64,000 nt of DNA from Paenibacillus sp. HB172176 (GCF_011947265.1 NZ_JAATHD010000021.1:1-64000), one strand, 5' to 3'. Positions 52,419 to 59,925 are shown, counted from the stretch's first letter. Notes: generated by a model not told the origin, from the sequence alone. Numbers and translations: made by a program.

Positions 52419-52580
52419 ATGAAGACAATGGCAAACGACAATAGCTTTGAACTGGATGCGGAATGGGTGGAATTAATTTTGCTTGCTCGTTCGAAAGGGC
52501 TCACGAAGGAAGAGGTGAGCAAGGTTCTGGGCATCCTCCAGGAACAGCGAAATAACGATTATGAAGAAAGCGCTGTGTAA
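52419..52580 (+). CDS. sinI: SinI-like antirepressor under c-di-GMP riboswitch (copy B)
   Basis: 53 residues. FELDAEWVELILLARSKG followed by EEVSKVLGILQEQ has the SinI two-helix layout with the L-D-x-E-W heterodimer motif; it is closer to SinI in this motif than copy A. GGGGGA lies 8 bases before the ATG, within the expression platform of the riboswitch. The gene converges with sinR copy 2, the stops being 9 bases apart. Its product would bind one or both SinR-like proteins and lift repression of EPS and lasso operons. Confidence 0.88.
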   Translation: MKTMANDNSFELDAEWVELILLARSKGLTKEEVSKVLGILQEQRNNDYEESAV

Positions 52581-52591
52581 ATGACAGCGCT
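52569..52591. terminator. Inverted repeat spanning the convergent sinI-B and sinR2 stops
   Basis: AGCGCTGT (52569-52576) pairs with ACAGCGCT (52584-52591) across both stop codons. No T-run on either strand, so terminator function is uncertain. Confidence 0.4.
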
Positions 52592-52916
52592 ACTCGCGGT
52601 TGAATTTCCATTTGTTGAACTCGAGAAACTCTTTGAATTGTTCCTTGCTCACTCCTGAAGCCATCGCTTCGCGAACAAGCTCCTCCCAGTCGCGGTCCAA
52701 GTGCTTGGATTGCTCAAAGTCGTCTTGATTGACGAACTCTTCCACAGGCACATTCAATACCTCGCCAATTTTCTCCAGGAATTGTATGGAAGGATTTTGC
52801 TGCAATCCTCTTTCTATGGAACTAAGATAAGACTTTGCAACGCCGGCTCGTTGGGACAACTCCGTCAGGGACAATCCCTTTCGCTTGCGCAACATTTGTA
52901 TGCGTTCTCCAATCAT
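52590..52916 (-). CDS. sinR: SinR-like biofilm repressor (copy 2)
   Basis: 108 residues, the same size as Bacillus SinR (111). The HTH (MIGERIQMLRKRKGLSLTELSQRAGVAKSYLSSIER followed by QNPSIQFLEKIGEVLNVP, quoted in parts) is nearly identical in pattern. The dimerisation hairpin starts LDRDWEELVREAMASGVSKEQFKEF near 72. It lacks the C-terminal tail of copy 1. GGAGG precedes the ATG. TATAAT (52980-52975) is its -10, overlapped by a degenerate operator. Unlike B. subtilis sinI-sinR, the two genes here are convergent. Confidence 0.92.
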   Translation of the reverse strand: MIGERIQMLRKRKGLSLTELSQRAGVAKSYLSSIERGLQQNPSIQFLEKIGEVLNVPVEEFVNQDDFEQSKHLDRDWEELVREAMASGVSKEQFKEFLEFNKWKFNRE

Positions 52917-52970
52917 GGCAGTATCCTCCGTTCATGCTGAGAGCATTACTCAATATGGATATTGAATTTA

Positions 52971-52986
52971 TTCTATTATAACGAAC
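52971..52986 (-). promoter_or_regulatory. sinR2 -10 region with degenerate SinR-type site
   Basis: On the minus strand GTTCGTTATAATAGAA (11 of 16 matches) contains the TATAAT -10 (52980-52975). A TTCCGC 17 bp upstream is a poor -35. Suggests weak autoregulation. A further degenerate site, GTTCCTTATAGCGTAC (12 of 16), lies at 53078-53093. The rest of 52987-53146 holds nothing I can name. Confidence 0.5.
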
Positions 52987-53146
52987 TTTTTCAGAGAGCG
53001 GAAGTAACTATTAACCCTCTTTCCTTTATAATTATGGGCATTTTTTCTCAAATCAAATCATTTGATATACAAATATTGTTCCTTATAGCGTACATCGCTT
53101 TCGAAAAACAGTTTTATGACGGGGGTTAACATGCTAATAAATCTCG

Positions 53147-53199
53147 TTGACATCAAATTTAGCACATGATAACATACAAGTATGTTCTTTATAAAGAAC
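53147..53199 (+). promoter_or_regulatory. Lasso B1-B2 promoter with perfect SinR-type operator
   Basis: TTGACA (53147-53152), 17 bp, TAACAT (53170-53175), 8 bp, then the exact palindrome GTTCTTTATAAAGAAC (53184-53199). Same geometry as the divergent C-A-K-D promoter and the nucleotidyltransferase promoter. The operator overlaps the expected transcription start. Confidence 0.92.
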
Positions 53200-53259
53200 A
53201 ATTGAGCAAATATAAGATCTAAACTGTCTATCCATCATTATTTACATGGAGGAATCTAT

Positions 53260-53583
53260 ATGAACTTAAAACAAGAGGTTTTATTTCAAGAAAAAGGAAG
53301 AAACACTCTATCATTATACTTGAATGTAACGCAAAGCAAGGATATTATCGTTAGCGATATGGGTGACGAGAAAGTAATTCTGAGTATCGAGAACGGGAAA
53401 TATTATAATCTTGGTGCAATGGGAGGACGTATCTGGGAGTTGGCGAATGAGCCAATCATGGTAGGTCAAATCATCAACACGCTGTTGGATGAATATGATA
53501 TCGATCGCGCAACCTGTGAATCTCAGGTGTTCAACTTCTTCGCCCAGTTGTCCGAGGAAAGATTGATCGTTTTCAGCGTCTAA
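53260..53583 (+). CDS. Lasso peptide leader-binding protein (PqqD-like RRE, B1)
   Basis: 107 residues. The PqqD/RRE fold is seen in VILSIENGKYYNLGAMGGRIWEL near residues 45-67 (the N-G-x-Y-x-L-N/G...G-x-x-I-W-x-L motif) and the helical EYDIDRATCESQVFNFFAQL. It presents the leader peptide to protease B2 and the cyclase. GGAGG is correctly placed before the ATG. About 80 bases of leader follow the expected transcription start. The protein has an N-terminal extension of about 20 residues relative to minimal PqqD. Confidence 0.92.
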   Translation: MNLKQEVLFQEKGRNTLSLYLNVTQSKDIIVSDMGDEKVILSIENGKYYNLGAMGGRIWELANEPIMVGQIINTLLDEYDIDRATCESQVFNFFAQLSEERLIVFSV

Positions 53584-53605
53584 TGAAAGCAAGGAGAATT
53601 GCTTG

Positions 53606-54064
53606 ATGATACTGCATAGAATGAAGCTGTTGTTTTCCCTTAAACCCAAATCGTTTTTACTGCTGATCGAAGCGGCATTATTTATAGCATGGGCCAGATT
53701 TTCATTGCTCTACAAACCTTTTTCGGTGCTTGCTGCGAAGCTTGGCGCCTCAATGGAAGAGACGGATTTCGTCGGGAGAGATTTGCCTGATTGCCGCAGA
53801 AGGCTCGCCGAGATTCGGGGTGCAGTCGAATTAATGAGCAAGTATACCTTCTGGGAAAGCAAATGCCTCGTACGAGCCGTTGCGGCGATGAAGATGCTCG
53901 AGCGGCGCGGAATCGAGAGCACCTTGTATCTTGGCACCTCGAAGGATCAAGACGGCAAGCTGATCGCGCATGCATGGCTCCGAAGCGGCTCCTACTACAT
54001 CACTGGAGCCAGTGAGAGGAAGGGGTTTGCCGTTACGGGCAAATTCGCGAAATACATCAAATAG
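53606..54064 (+). CDS. Lasso peptide leader peptidase (transglutaminase-like, B2)
   Basis: 152 residues. An N-terminal hydrophobic helix is followed by the transglutaminase-like protease core: catalytic Cys in WESKCLVRAVAAMKML near residue 92 and His in LIAHAWLRSG near 130. The third position, often Asp after HAW, is not obvious. It cleaves after the leader Thr-Met to free Ala1 of the core. AAGGAG is 9 bases from ATG 53606; TTG 53603 is an alternative. 22 bases after B1. Confidence 0.9.
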   Translation: MILHRMKLLFSLKPKSFLLLIEAALFIAWARFSLLYKPFSVLAAKLGASMEETDFVGRDLPDCRRRLAEIRGAVELMSKYTFWESKCLVRAVAAMKMLERRGIESTLYLGTSKDQDGKLIAHAWLRSGSYYITGASERKGFAVTGKFAKYIK

Positions 54065-54164
54065 CAGGTGTCCGAAATATGGGCGACCGCGACGCCAAGA
54101 GGCCGGAGAGCATTCGTTCCCGTCTCTTTTTTTGTTGACTTCGCGATGGAAGGGAATTCGCTTT

Positions 54165-54192
54165 TTGAGATCCCGGCATAAGTCAGTATAAT
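54165..54192 (+). promoter_or_regulatory. Sigma-A-type promoter for the phosphoesterase gene
   Basis: TTGAGA (54165-54170), 16 bp, TATAAT (54187-54192). No SinR-type site, marking the right limit of the regulon. Confidence 0.7.
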
Positions 54193-54238
54193 AGAAGAAA
54201 TCGGCTGTATTCGGAGGAAGGGGAGGATTACGATTTCA

Positions 54239-55021
54239 TTGCAAGCTTGGATTACGCTCGCCGCCGCCGCTGTGCTTGGATTAGCTCTCATCTATTTGCT
54301 GTTTATCGTTCCTTCGAAATGGCTAAAAATTGAGCATGTGCACCATTCACTCGGGCTGGGCGTCCGCATTCTGCAAATCAGCGATCTTCATGTCGATATG
54401 CTGCGAATAACACCGCTTCGTATTCAGGAAATTATCGCGCGTTGCCAGCCGGACTTTATTTTGCTGACTGGCGATTATACTTACAAAGCCAGCTATCTGC
54501 CTCGCCTGAATACTTATTTGTCCGCCATGCACTCCAGCCTTATTCCGACTTATGCCGTTCTCGGCAATCATGATCATGATCTGCCAAGCTTGAAGCAGCT
54601 CCGCAATCTATTCAAGGAGCATCATGTTGCCCTGCTGCAGAATGCGGCGGTAGAGCTCGAGAGTTTCTGGCTTGTCGGAATCGACAATTTCAGCACAGGA
54701 CATAGCCGAGTAGAGAAAGCGTTCCGCAGATTGCCCCGCGAACCGGGCAAAAAGGTGATTGTCATGACGCATGATCCGAATATTGTATTATCAATGAAGC
54801 GTCCTTACAGCTATCTTATGGCGGGACATCTTCATGGCAAGCAGCTCAATATCCCATACTTCTATAAACTGAAGCCGAAAGGGCCGCTGCCGGCCCTGGG
54901 TATCTATAAGGGTTTGCATCATCATAAATGGGGAACGTATTATATCTCGAAGGGAATCGGCCAAGCAGGCGTAAATGCCAGGTTCATGGTGAGAAGCGAG
55001 GTAACGGTGCATGATCTGTAA
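54239..55021 (+). CDS. Membrane-anchored calcineurin-like metallophosphoesterase (YkuE/YaeI-like)
   Basis: 260 residues. One N-terminal helix (residues 3-24) precedes the phosphoesterase core with all metal motifs: SDLHVD near 49, LLTGDYTY near 78, VLGNHDHD near 103, VMTHDPN near 178 and AGHLHGKQ near 198. It is of the YkuE/LpxH-like type. TTG 54239 is used, with GGGGAGG 12 bases upstream, a long spacing. Substrate unknown. Confidence 0.88.
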   Translation: MQAWITLAAAAVLGLALIYLLFIVPSKWLKIEHVHHSLGLGVRILQISDLHVDMLRITPLRIQEIIARCQPDFILLTGDYTYKASYLPRLNTYLSAMHSSLIPTYAVLGNHDHDLPSLKQLRNLFKEHHVALLQNAAVELESFWLVGIDNFSTGHSRVEKAFRRLPREPGKKVIVMTHDPNIVLSMKRPYSYLMAGHLHGKQLNIPYFYKLKPKGPLPALGIYKGLHHHKWGTYYISKGIGQAGVNARFMVRSEVTVHDL

Positions 55022-55028
55022 TAGGGAA

Positions 55029-55058
55029 TCGCCCGCGCCGCTGCTGCGGAAGCGGGCG
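55029..55058. repeat. GC-rich inverted repeat between convergent genes
   Basis: CGCCCGC (55030-55036) pairs with GCGGGCG (55052-55058), with an inner CCGC/GCGG. No T-run; possible bidirectional transcription stop. Confidence 0.4.
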
Positions 55059-55087
55059 TAATTGCCGTGAGCGCGCCAAGCCGCGAT

Positions 55088-55366
55088 CTACGGCTCGTCC
55101 TGCACCTCGGGCGTCAGGCTGTCTGAATGGTCTTCGCCAGGATAATCCCGATCGATGCCTTCATGCAGGGCGTGATTTTCGTAATCGAATGCTGTTGTCG
55201 GCTTTTGGTCCATCCTCCAAGGGGAGCTCTTCCCGAGCGATTCGCTAAGTAAATCGGAGCCGTACGGGCCTTCAGGAAATTCCTCTGGAATGTATTCGTT
55301 TCGCTGCGATTCCGTGGTCGACACGTCTTGATACGGCTGACGATCCTCGTCGGCAAACTTAACCAT
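55088..55366 (-). CDS. Acidic hypothetical protein
   Basis: 92 residues, strongly acidic and Pro/Ser-rich, without hydrophobic segments or Cys. AGGAG lies 8 bases before the ATG. It is probably intrinsically disordered. No family recognised. It lies 52 bases after the DUF3055-like gene on the same strand and may share its transcript. Confidence 0.6.
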   Translation of the reverse strand: MVKFADEDRQPYQDVSTTESQRNEYIPEEFPEGPYGSDLLSESLGKSSPWRMDQKPTTAFDYENHALHEGIDRDYPGEDHSDSLTPEVQDEP

Positions 55367-55418
55367 CCTTCAATCTCCTCTCGGATTATAGTGGACTGCC
55401 TGTTTAGGGTAACCTTGT

Positions 55419-55715
55419 TTAATCTGTAAAATGCACGGTGCCGATGACAAAATATAAAAATTGCTTTAATTCCTCGGCTTCTTCTTCGGATATTTTGTAG
55501 GCATAGGCCAAATAACCTTCTTCGTCAAGATCATCCGGACCGAGAATCGCCGTTTTGCCGGATTGGAGATCCGTGACGAGCTTCTTCCCGTAGAAACGCC
55601 CCGTAGTTGTAATGGCAAGATCAAAGCGTTTGAGACCGGGTGTAATAAAGGTTACGAAGCGAGTCGTCGTTTCTTCCGTTGAATCGGACATAAAGTCATA
55701 ATCGGGCAACTGCAT
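55419..55715 (-). CDS. DUF3055-like hypothetical protein
   Basis: 98 residues. The segments STEETTTRFVTFITPGLKRFDLAI, FYGKKLVTDLQSGKTAILGPDDL and SEEEAEELKQFLYFVIG (condensed) resemble the small DUF3055 proteins of Bacillales, whose function is unknown. AGGTAC upstream is a weak ribosome-binding site. Family assignment is from memory of the pattern and is moderate. Confidence 0.65.
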   Translation of the reverse strand: MQLPDYDFMSDSTEETTTRFVTFITPGLKRFDLAITTTGRFYGKKLVTDLQSGKTAILGPDDLDEEGYLAYAYKISEEEAEELKQFLYFVIGTVHFTD

Positions 55716-55790
55716 AAGAGTACCTCCGTATCGTTATTGCCTCTATTATACATGAGACAGAGGCAAGGAAGACAAACGCAGAACAATTTC

Positions 55791-55892
55791 TTGTCAATTG
55801 CAGTGGTTTGTGATAGCATGAAAACAACCGAATACATGGACGTTCGAGGAAGCACCTCTTTTGCTATTTTTAGCGGAAGAGGTGCTTTTTTG
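55791..55892 (+). promoter_or_regulatory. Promoter-leader-terminator unit ahead of the HRDC gene
   Basis: TTGTCA (55795-55800 region) and TAGCAT 17 bp later form a plausible promoter. About 30 bases further on, AAGCACCTCTT (55850-55860) pairs with AAGAGGTGCTT (55877-55887), followed by TTTTGTTTT. No gene precedes it on this strand, so the terminator sits in the leader of the HRDC gene, suggesting attenuation. Confidence 0.6.
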
Positions 55893-55938
55893 TTTTGCTC
55901 CGTATTCGCAATTTAGGAATAGAAGGGTGAGTGCACGC

Positions 55939-56943
55939 ATGCAAATCGTATTTCTGAACACGTTCGAGAAGGTAGTGGAGGAGTCGGCGGTCGTAACCGC
56001 GCAGTTGTCCATCTGCGAGGAGCAAGGACAATGGTCGATTCACTGGGTGGAGCAGGACGGCATGGATGAAGACGGTGCGACCGAGGTTTGGTTCGAGGGA
56101 ACATCCTGGGAGGAGATGTTGACCGCCTTTCGTTATGGAGCGGCCAAAATGATGGGAACCGGATATCGACCGGTTATCGACAGTATGCTGGAGAATAGAG
56201 GCTCGGGCGGGAATCCGCAATTAACCATGCTGCATTGCTACGGAGAGCTTTACAAGAAGGAAGACTTATTCGGGGAGCTGCGCTCCTGGCGCCGCAACGC
56301 CGCGGCTCAGGAGAAGAAGTCGGCATACCTCGTCGCGACCAATCGCATGCTGTGGATGATTAGCGCGTTCGTACCCCAAACCGAGGAAGAGCTGCTTCAA
56401 ATTCCAGGCTGGGGCAAGAACAAGCTTGCCGCCTATGGACGCGACGTTCTTGCTTTCACGACAAAGGCGGAGAGAGGTAAGGGCTTCCCTCTCGATTGGG
56501 TCAAAGACGAGCTGGATCCGGAGAGCTATAAGGAATGGTTGTACAAGCAGCATGAGAACAAATATCGGAATCAAATGGAAAGACAGCAGGAGAAAAAGAA
56601 GCTGCTGGGCCTGCTGCAGAAACCGTACAATTTAAAGCAGTTGGAAGAGGAAATGTCTCTATCGCGAAGAGAGCTGCTCATTCGTATCGAAGAGTTGGAG
56701 CAGGAAGGCTATCAAGCCGACGCATTGGTAGATCTCGAGCTGAGCGAGGTGCCGGCGGAGGAGCAGCAGCAAATCTGGGACGCGATGACATTGATCGGAG
56801 ACCGGTATTTGAAGCCTGTTATAAAGCAGGTTTACGGTGAGACAGAAACGAGCAACGAGTCCAACCATGTCAATCAACTCTACGAGCGAGTGCGTCTCAT
56901 GCGTATTCGATTCCGCCGCAAGGTCGCGGAGCAGGCTGGATAA
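55939..56943 (+). CDS. HRDC-domain protein
   Basis: 334 residues. The HRDC-like helical domain lies at about residues 105-185 (KKSAYLVATNRMLWMISAFVPQTEEELLQIPGWGKNKLAAYG, condensed), the nucleic-acid-binding fold of RecQ and RNase D. The N-terminal 100 residues are an unassigned alpha/beta region. A C-terminal coiled and winged-helix-like region (KQLEEEMSLSRRELLIRIEEL near 240) follows. No helicase or nuclease motifs, so it is probably a binding or regulatory protein. GAAGGGTGA precedes ATG 55939. Confidence 0.72.
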   Translation: MQIVFLNTFEKVVEESAVVTAQLSICEEQGQWSIHWVEQDGMDEDGATEVWFEGTSWEEMLTAFRYGAAKMMGTGYRPVIDSMLENRGSGGNPQLTMLHCYGELYKKEDLFGELRSWRRNAAAQEKKSAYLVATNRMLWMISAFVPQTEEELLQIPGWGKNKLAAYGRDVLAFTTKAERGKGFPLDWVKDELDPESYKEWLYKQHENKYRNQMERQQEKKKLLGLLQKPYNLKQLEEEMSLSRRELLIRIEELEQEGYQADALVDLELSEVPAEEQQQIWDAMTLIGDRYLKPVIKQVYGETETSNESNHVNQLYERVRLMRIRFRRKVAEQAG

Positions 56944-57097
56944 TTCTGTTAAATATGCTTCTTGGCATGGTATTCCGATAGGTCTAAAGATCGATATACA
57001 GAATTTGTAGTATACTTGTCCTATGGATTCGAGTATAATAATAGCAAATTAGACAAATTGCGAATATTGTCGAAAAACAAAGGAGCGCTCCCTCTTT

Positions 57098-57559
57098 ATG
57101 AAGGCAGAATATATAAACCCGTTTCTTGAATCTGCAAAAATCGTAATTGAGCAAGTCGTTCAAATCCGACCTGCGACAGGACAGCTTGGTCTCAAGGACA
57201 TTAAGTTTGTTGAGAATTATATATGGATACAAATCGGACTCAACGGACAGATGAACGGTGATATCGTATTCGGACTAAGTGAACAGGTTGCTCTCAAGAT
57301 GGTGTCAGCAATGATGGGCGGCTACGCCATATCGGAGATAGACGAGATGGTGCGAAGCGCGATTTCCGAGCTTGGCAATATGATTAGCGGCAATGCCAGC
57401 ACCATGCTGTACAATCAAGGCGTGCGCGTGGATATTACGCCTCCGAAGGTTATTCAATCCGCTCAATCCGCCGGCTTCTACGCGAAGCAGGCACTCACGA
57501 TTCCGTTGATTATGGAAGGAATCGGAGAACTGGATATTCAAGTATTGGTCGCAAGTTAG
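57098..57559 (+). CDS. cheX: CheX-like chemotaxis phosphatase
   Basis: 153 residues, full length for CheX. The active-site signature is RSAISELGNMISGNASTML near residue 87 (conserved Glu and Asn that position the attacking water) followed by the expected Pro in ITPPKVI. It dephosphorylates CheY-P. It stands alone, away from flagellar genes, as is common for cheX. GGAGCG upstream is a fair ribosome-binding site. A strong terminator follows. Confidence 0.88.
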   Translation: MKAEYINPFLESAKIVIEQVVQIRPATGQLGLKDIKFVENYIWIQIGLNGQMNGDIVFGLSEQVALKMVSAMMGGYAISEIDEMVRSAISELGNMISGNASTMLYNQGVRVDITPPKVIQSAQSAGFYAKQALTIPLIMEGIGELDIQVLVAS

Positions 57560-57574
57560 ACATGGGATACATTC

Positions 57575-57600
57575 AAAGCTCCTAAGGGAGCTTTTTTTTT
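57575..57600 (+). terminator. Intrinsic terminator after cheX
   Basis: AAAGCTCC (57575-57582) pairs with GGAGCTTT (57587-57594), followed by a run of Ts. Confidence 0.92.
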
Positions 57601-57646
57601 GCTTCAATGGCAGGGATGAAGTAAACTTAGAGTTGGGTGATGCTGG

Positions 57647-58420
57647 GTGTTGAAAGACAAAGTGGTATTAATCTCCGGAGCCTCAAGCGGGATCGGCGCA
57701 TGGACGGCGGCATTGTTGGCGGAAAAGGGAGCAATCCCGATTCTGACAGGTCGTAATCGGGCGAGGCTGGAAGAAGAGGCTCGCCGCATCAAAGGAAAAT
57801 GCGCCTATTATGTTATGGATGTCACCAAGCAGGAGCAGATTGATCAAACGGTCGAGGCGATTATAAGAAAATACGGGAAAATCGATATTTTGTTGAACAA
57901 TGCGGGATACGGTCAGTTTGAATCCTTCGCGGACATGCCGGCAGAGAGCTTCTCGGCGATGATGGATACGAATTATATGGGCATTGTTCGCTGTGTCAAA
58001 GCTGTCCTTCCGCAAATGTTGAAACGAGGCAGCGGGCATATCGTGAACATTGCCTCCATGGCGGGAAAGATCCCTTCGGCCAAATCAACCAGCTATACGG
58101 CTACCAAGCATGCGGTGCTCGGGTTTACCAATTCGCTTCGCATGGAGATGAGGCCTCTCGGCATTGCGGTGTCCGCGGTTAATCCCGGTCCGATCGATAC
58201 GGCTTTCTTCACGCTGGCCGATCCATCCGGCTCCTATGTGAGCAATGTTCGTTGGTTCATGATGAAGCCGAGGTATGTGGCGAAGAAGATCGTCTCGGTT
58301 ATGGAACGCCGGAAGGAGGAAGTGGATTTGCCGCTTGCGGCGGCAATAGGGATCAAGTTATATGGAATCGTTCCGCGTTTTGCAGATCGGGTTTTCGGCG
58401 GTCTGTTTAATCGAAAATAA
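57647..58420 (+). CDS. SDR-family oxidoreductase
   Basis: 257 residues, classical SDR length. Cofactor motif SGASSGIGAW near residue 10, NNAGYG near 84, catalytic Ser in NIASMAGK near 137 and Tyr-x3-Lys in SYTATKHAVLGF near 152. The C-terminal 70 residues (VRWFMMKPRYVAKKIVSVMERRKEEVDLPL) resemble YqjQ/DltE-like SDRs of Bacillales. Start is GTG 57647, with TTG 57650 directly after. It lies 26 bases before the helicase gene. Confidence 0.87.
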   Translation: MLKDKVVLISGASSGIGAWTAALLAEKGAIPILTGRNRARLEEEARRIKGKCAYYVMDVTKQEQIDQTVEAIIRKYGKIDILLNNAGYGQFESFADMPAESFSAMMDTNYMGIVRCVKAVLPQMLKRGSGHIVNIASMAGKIPSAKSTSYTATKHAVLGFTNSLRMEMRPLGIAVSAVNPGPIDTAFFTLADPSGSYVSNVRWFMMKPRYVAKKIVSVMERRKEEVDLPLAAAIGIKLYGIVPRFADRVFGGLFNRK

Positions 58421-58446
58421 CGGTTCAGATAAGCGAGGGTAATAGA

Positions 58447-59907
58447 ATGAGCGAAAAAACATGGAGCGGACTCGGCATTCGAGATCTTCTAATCGAATGC
58501 TTGAATCAGAACGGTATTGAACAACCCACCGAGGTGCAGGCGAATACGATTCCTCTACTATTGAAGGGAGAGGATGTCTCCGCTCGATCGCAGACGGGAA
58601 CGGGGAAAACGCTGGCCTTCCTGCTGCCGCTGCTGCAGCAGCTTCAAGCGAATTCAAGCGCGATTCAGGCCGTCATACTCTCGCCGACGCAGGAGCTGGC
58701 GATGCAGATCGTTCGCGTTGCCGAGGTATACGCGGAGCCGCTTGGCATTCGGGTACAGCAATTAATCGGCGGTGCGGCAATGAAGCGGCAAATCGAGAAA
58801 TTGAAGCTTCGTCCTCAGCTTGTCATAGGTACGCCGGGCAGAATTCACGAGCTCTTGAAGCTGCGCAAGCTCAAGCTTCAAGAGGTGAAGCATGTCGTTA
58901 TTGACGAGGCGGATCAGGTGTTCCAGCTTGGCTCGACGAAGGAAGTGGAGACGCTGTTGTTCAGTATGGGCAAGGAGCGTCAGATGGTGTTCTTCTCGGC
59001 GACGCATCCTGAACAAATGGCCAGGTTCGAAGGCCGATGGATGCGTAATCCGATTCGAATTCAATTGACGCCCGAGCATCGCGTGTCCGAGAAGGTAAGC
59101 AATTATTTTGTCGTGAGCGACAAACGGGACAAGGCGGATACCGTTAGACGGCTTGTCCGAATGCTGAAGCCGCGGACTGCCTTATTGTTTTTGAACGACA
59201 CGGATGAAATTGCGAATTGGCAATCCAAGCTGAGCTACGAAGGCTTTGACGTCGAAACCCTGTACGGGGATTCGGATAAGCAGAAGCGGGCGGCGACGCT
59301 CGCCAGATTCCGGGAAGGACAATGTCAGCTGCTATTGGCGACGGATGTAGCGGCCAGAGGTCTCGACATTGAAGGATTGCCCTTGGTGCTGCAGCTTGAT
59401 CCTGCGACAGACTCGGATCATTATGTGCATCGCGCCGGCAGGACCGGACGCATGGGGAGAGAGGGCACGGTTATTACGATCGTCACGCCTCAAGAGCTGT
59501 TCATTATGGAGAAATTCCGCAAACAGCTCGGCGTCAATCTGCAGGAACGAATCATGTTCCGGGGCAGCCTGCTGACGAGCGAGGAGCTTCGGGAAGCGAC
59601 CAAGCCGAAGCTGGGCCAAGCGGCTCAAGGAAAGCGCAAGACTGTCGCTGCCCGAAAGGTGGATGAATCCAGGACGGAAGAGCTTAAGCATCCTGACAAT
59701 CATTCCAGCGAAAGCGCGGCGGTCAGCTCTAATCAAAGCGCCAATCCCAAACCGCAGTCTTATGGGAATGCTGGGAAGGTGAGCGATGGCAATTCCCGTC
59801 AACTAACTCCGAAGCCACCTAAGAAGAAGATCGTGAAGAGCGAAGGCAAGAACAAAGGTGCTCCGAAATGGTTGAAAGAGAAAAGGAGCTCCGCAAAGCC
59901 CGAATAG
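58447..59907 (+). CDS. DEAD-box RNA helicase (YfmL/CshC-like)
   Basis: 486 residues. Motif I QTGTGKT at about 49-55, Ia SPTQELA, motif II DEAD in VVIDEADQVF near 155, motif III FSATHP near 183, motif V LATDVAARGLDIEG near 297 and motif VI HRAGRTGRMGREG near 323. The tail after 390 is long, basic and low-complexity, typical for RNA contacts. It would unwind RNA, for example during ribosome assembly in the cold. The spacing of 26 bases suggests co-transcription with the SDR gene. Confidence 0.94.
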   Translation: MSEKTWSGLGIRDLLIECLNQNGIEQPTEVQANTIPLLLKGEDVSARSQTGTGKTLAFLLPLLQQLQANSSAIQAVILSPTQELAMQIVRVAEVYAEPLGIRVQQLIGGAAMKRQIEKLKLRPQLVIGTPGRIHELLKLRKLKLQEVKHVVIDEADQVFQLGSTKEVETLLFSMGKERQMVFFSATHPEQMARFEGRWMRNPIRIQLTPEHRVSEKVSNYFVVSDKRDKADTVRRLVRMLKPRTALLFLNDTDEIANWQSKLSYEGFDVETLYGDSDKQKRAATLARFREGQCQLLLATDVAARGLDIEGLPLVLQLDPATDSDHYVHRAGRTGRMGREGTVITIVTPQELFIMEKFRKQLGVNLQERIMFRGSLLTSEELREATKPKLGQAAQGKRKTVAARKVDESRTEELKHPDNHSSESAAVSSNQSANPKPQSYGNAGKVSDGNSRQLTPKPPKKKIVKSEGKNKGAPKWLKEKRSSAKPE

Positions 59908-59925
59908 GTAAATAGTCATGAAATT

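Noticed and set aside
53131..53169. Twelve-codon ORF after GGGGG upstream of lasso B1
   Set aside because: It spans the -35 of the B1 promoter and has no recognisable product.
54065..54140. Terminator after lasso B2
   Set aside because: GAGA/TCTC before a T-run at 54125 is too weak a stem to call with confidence.
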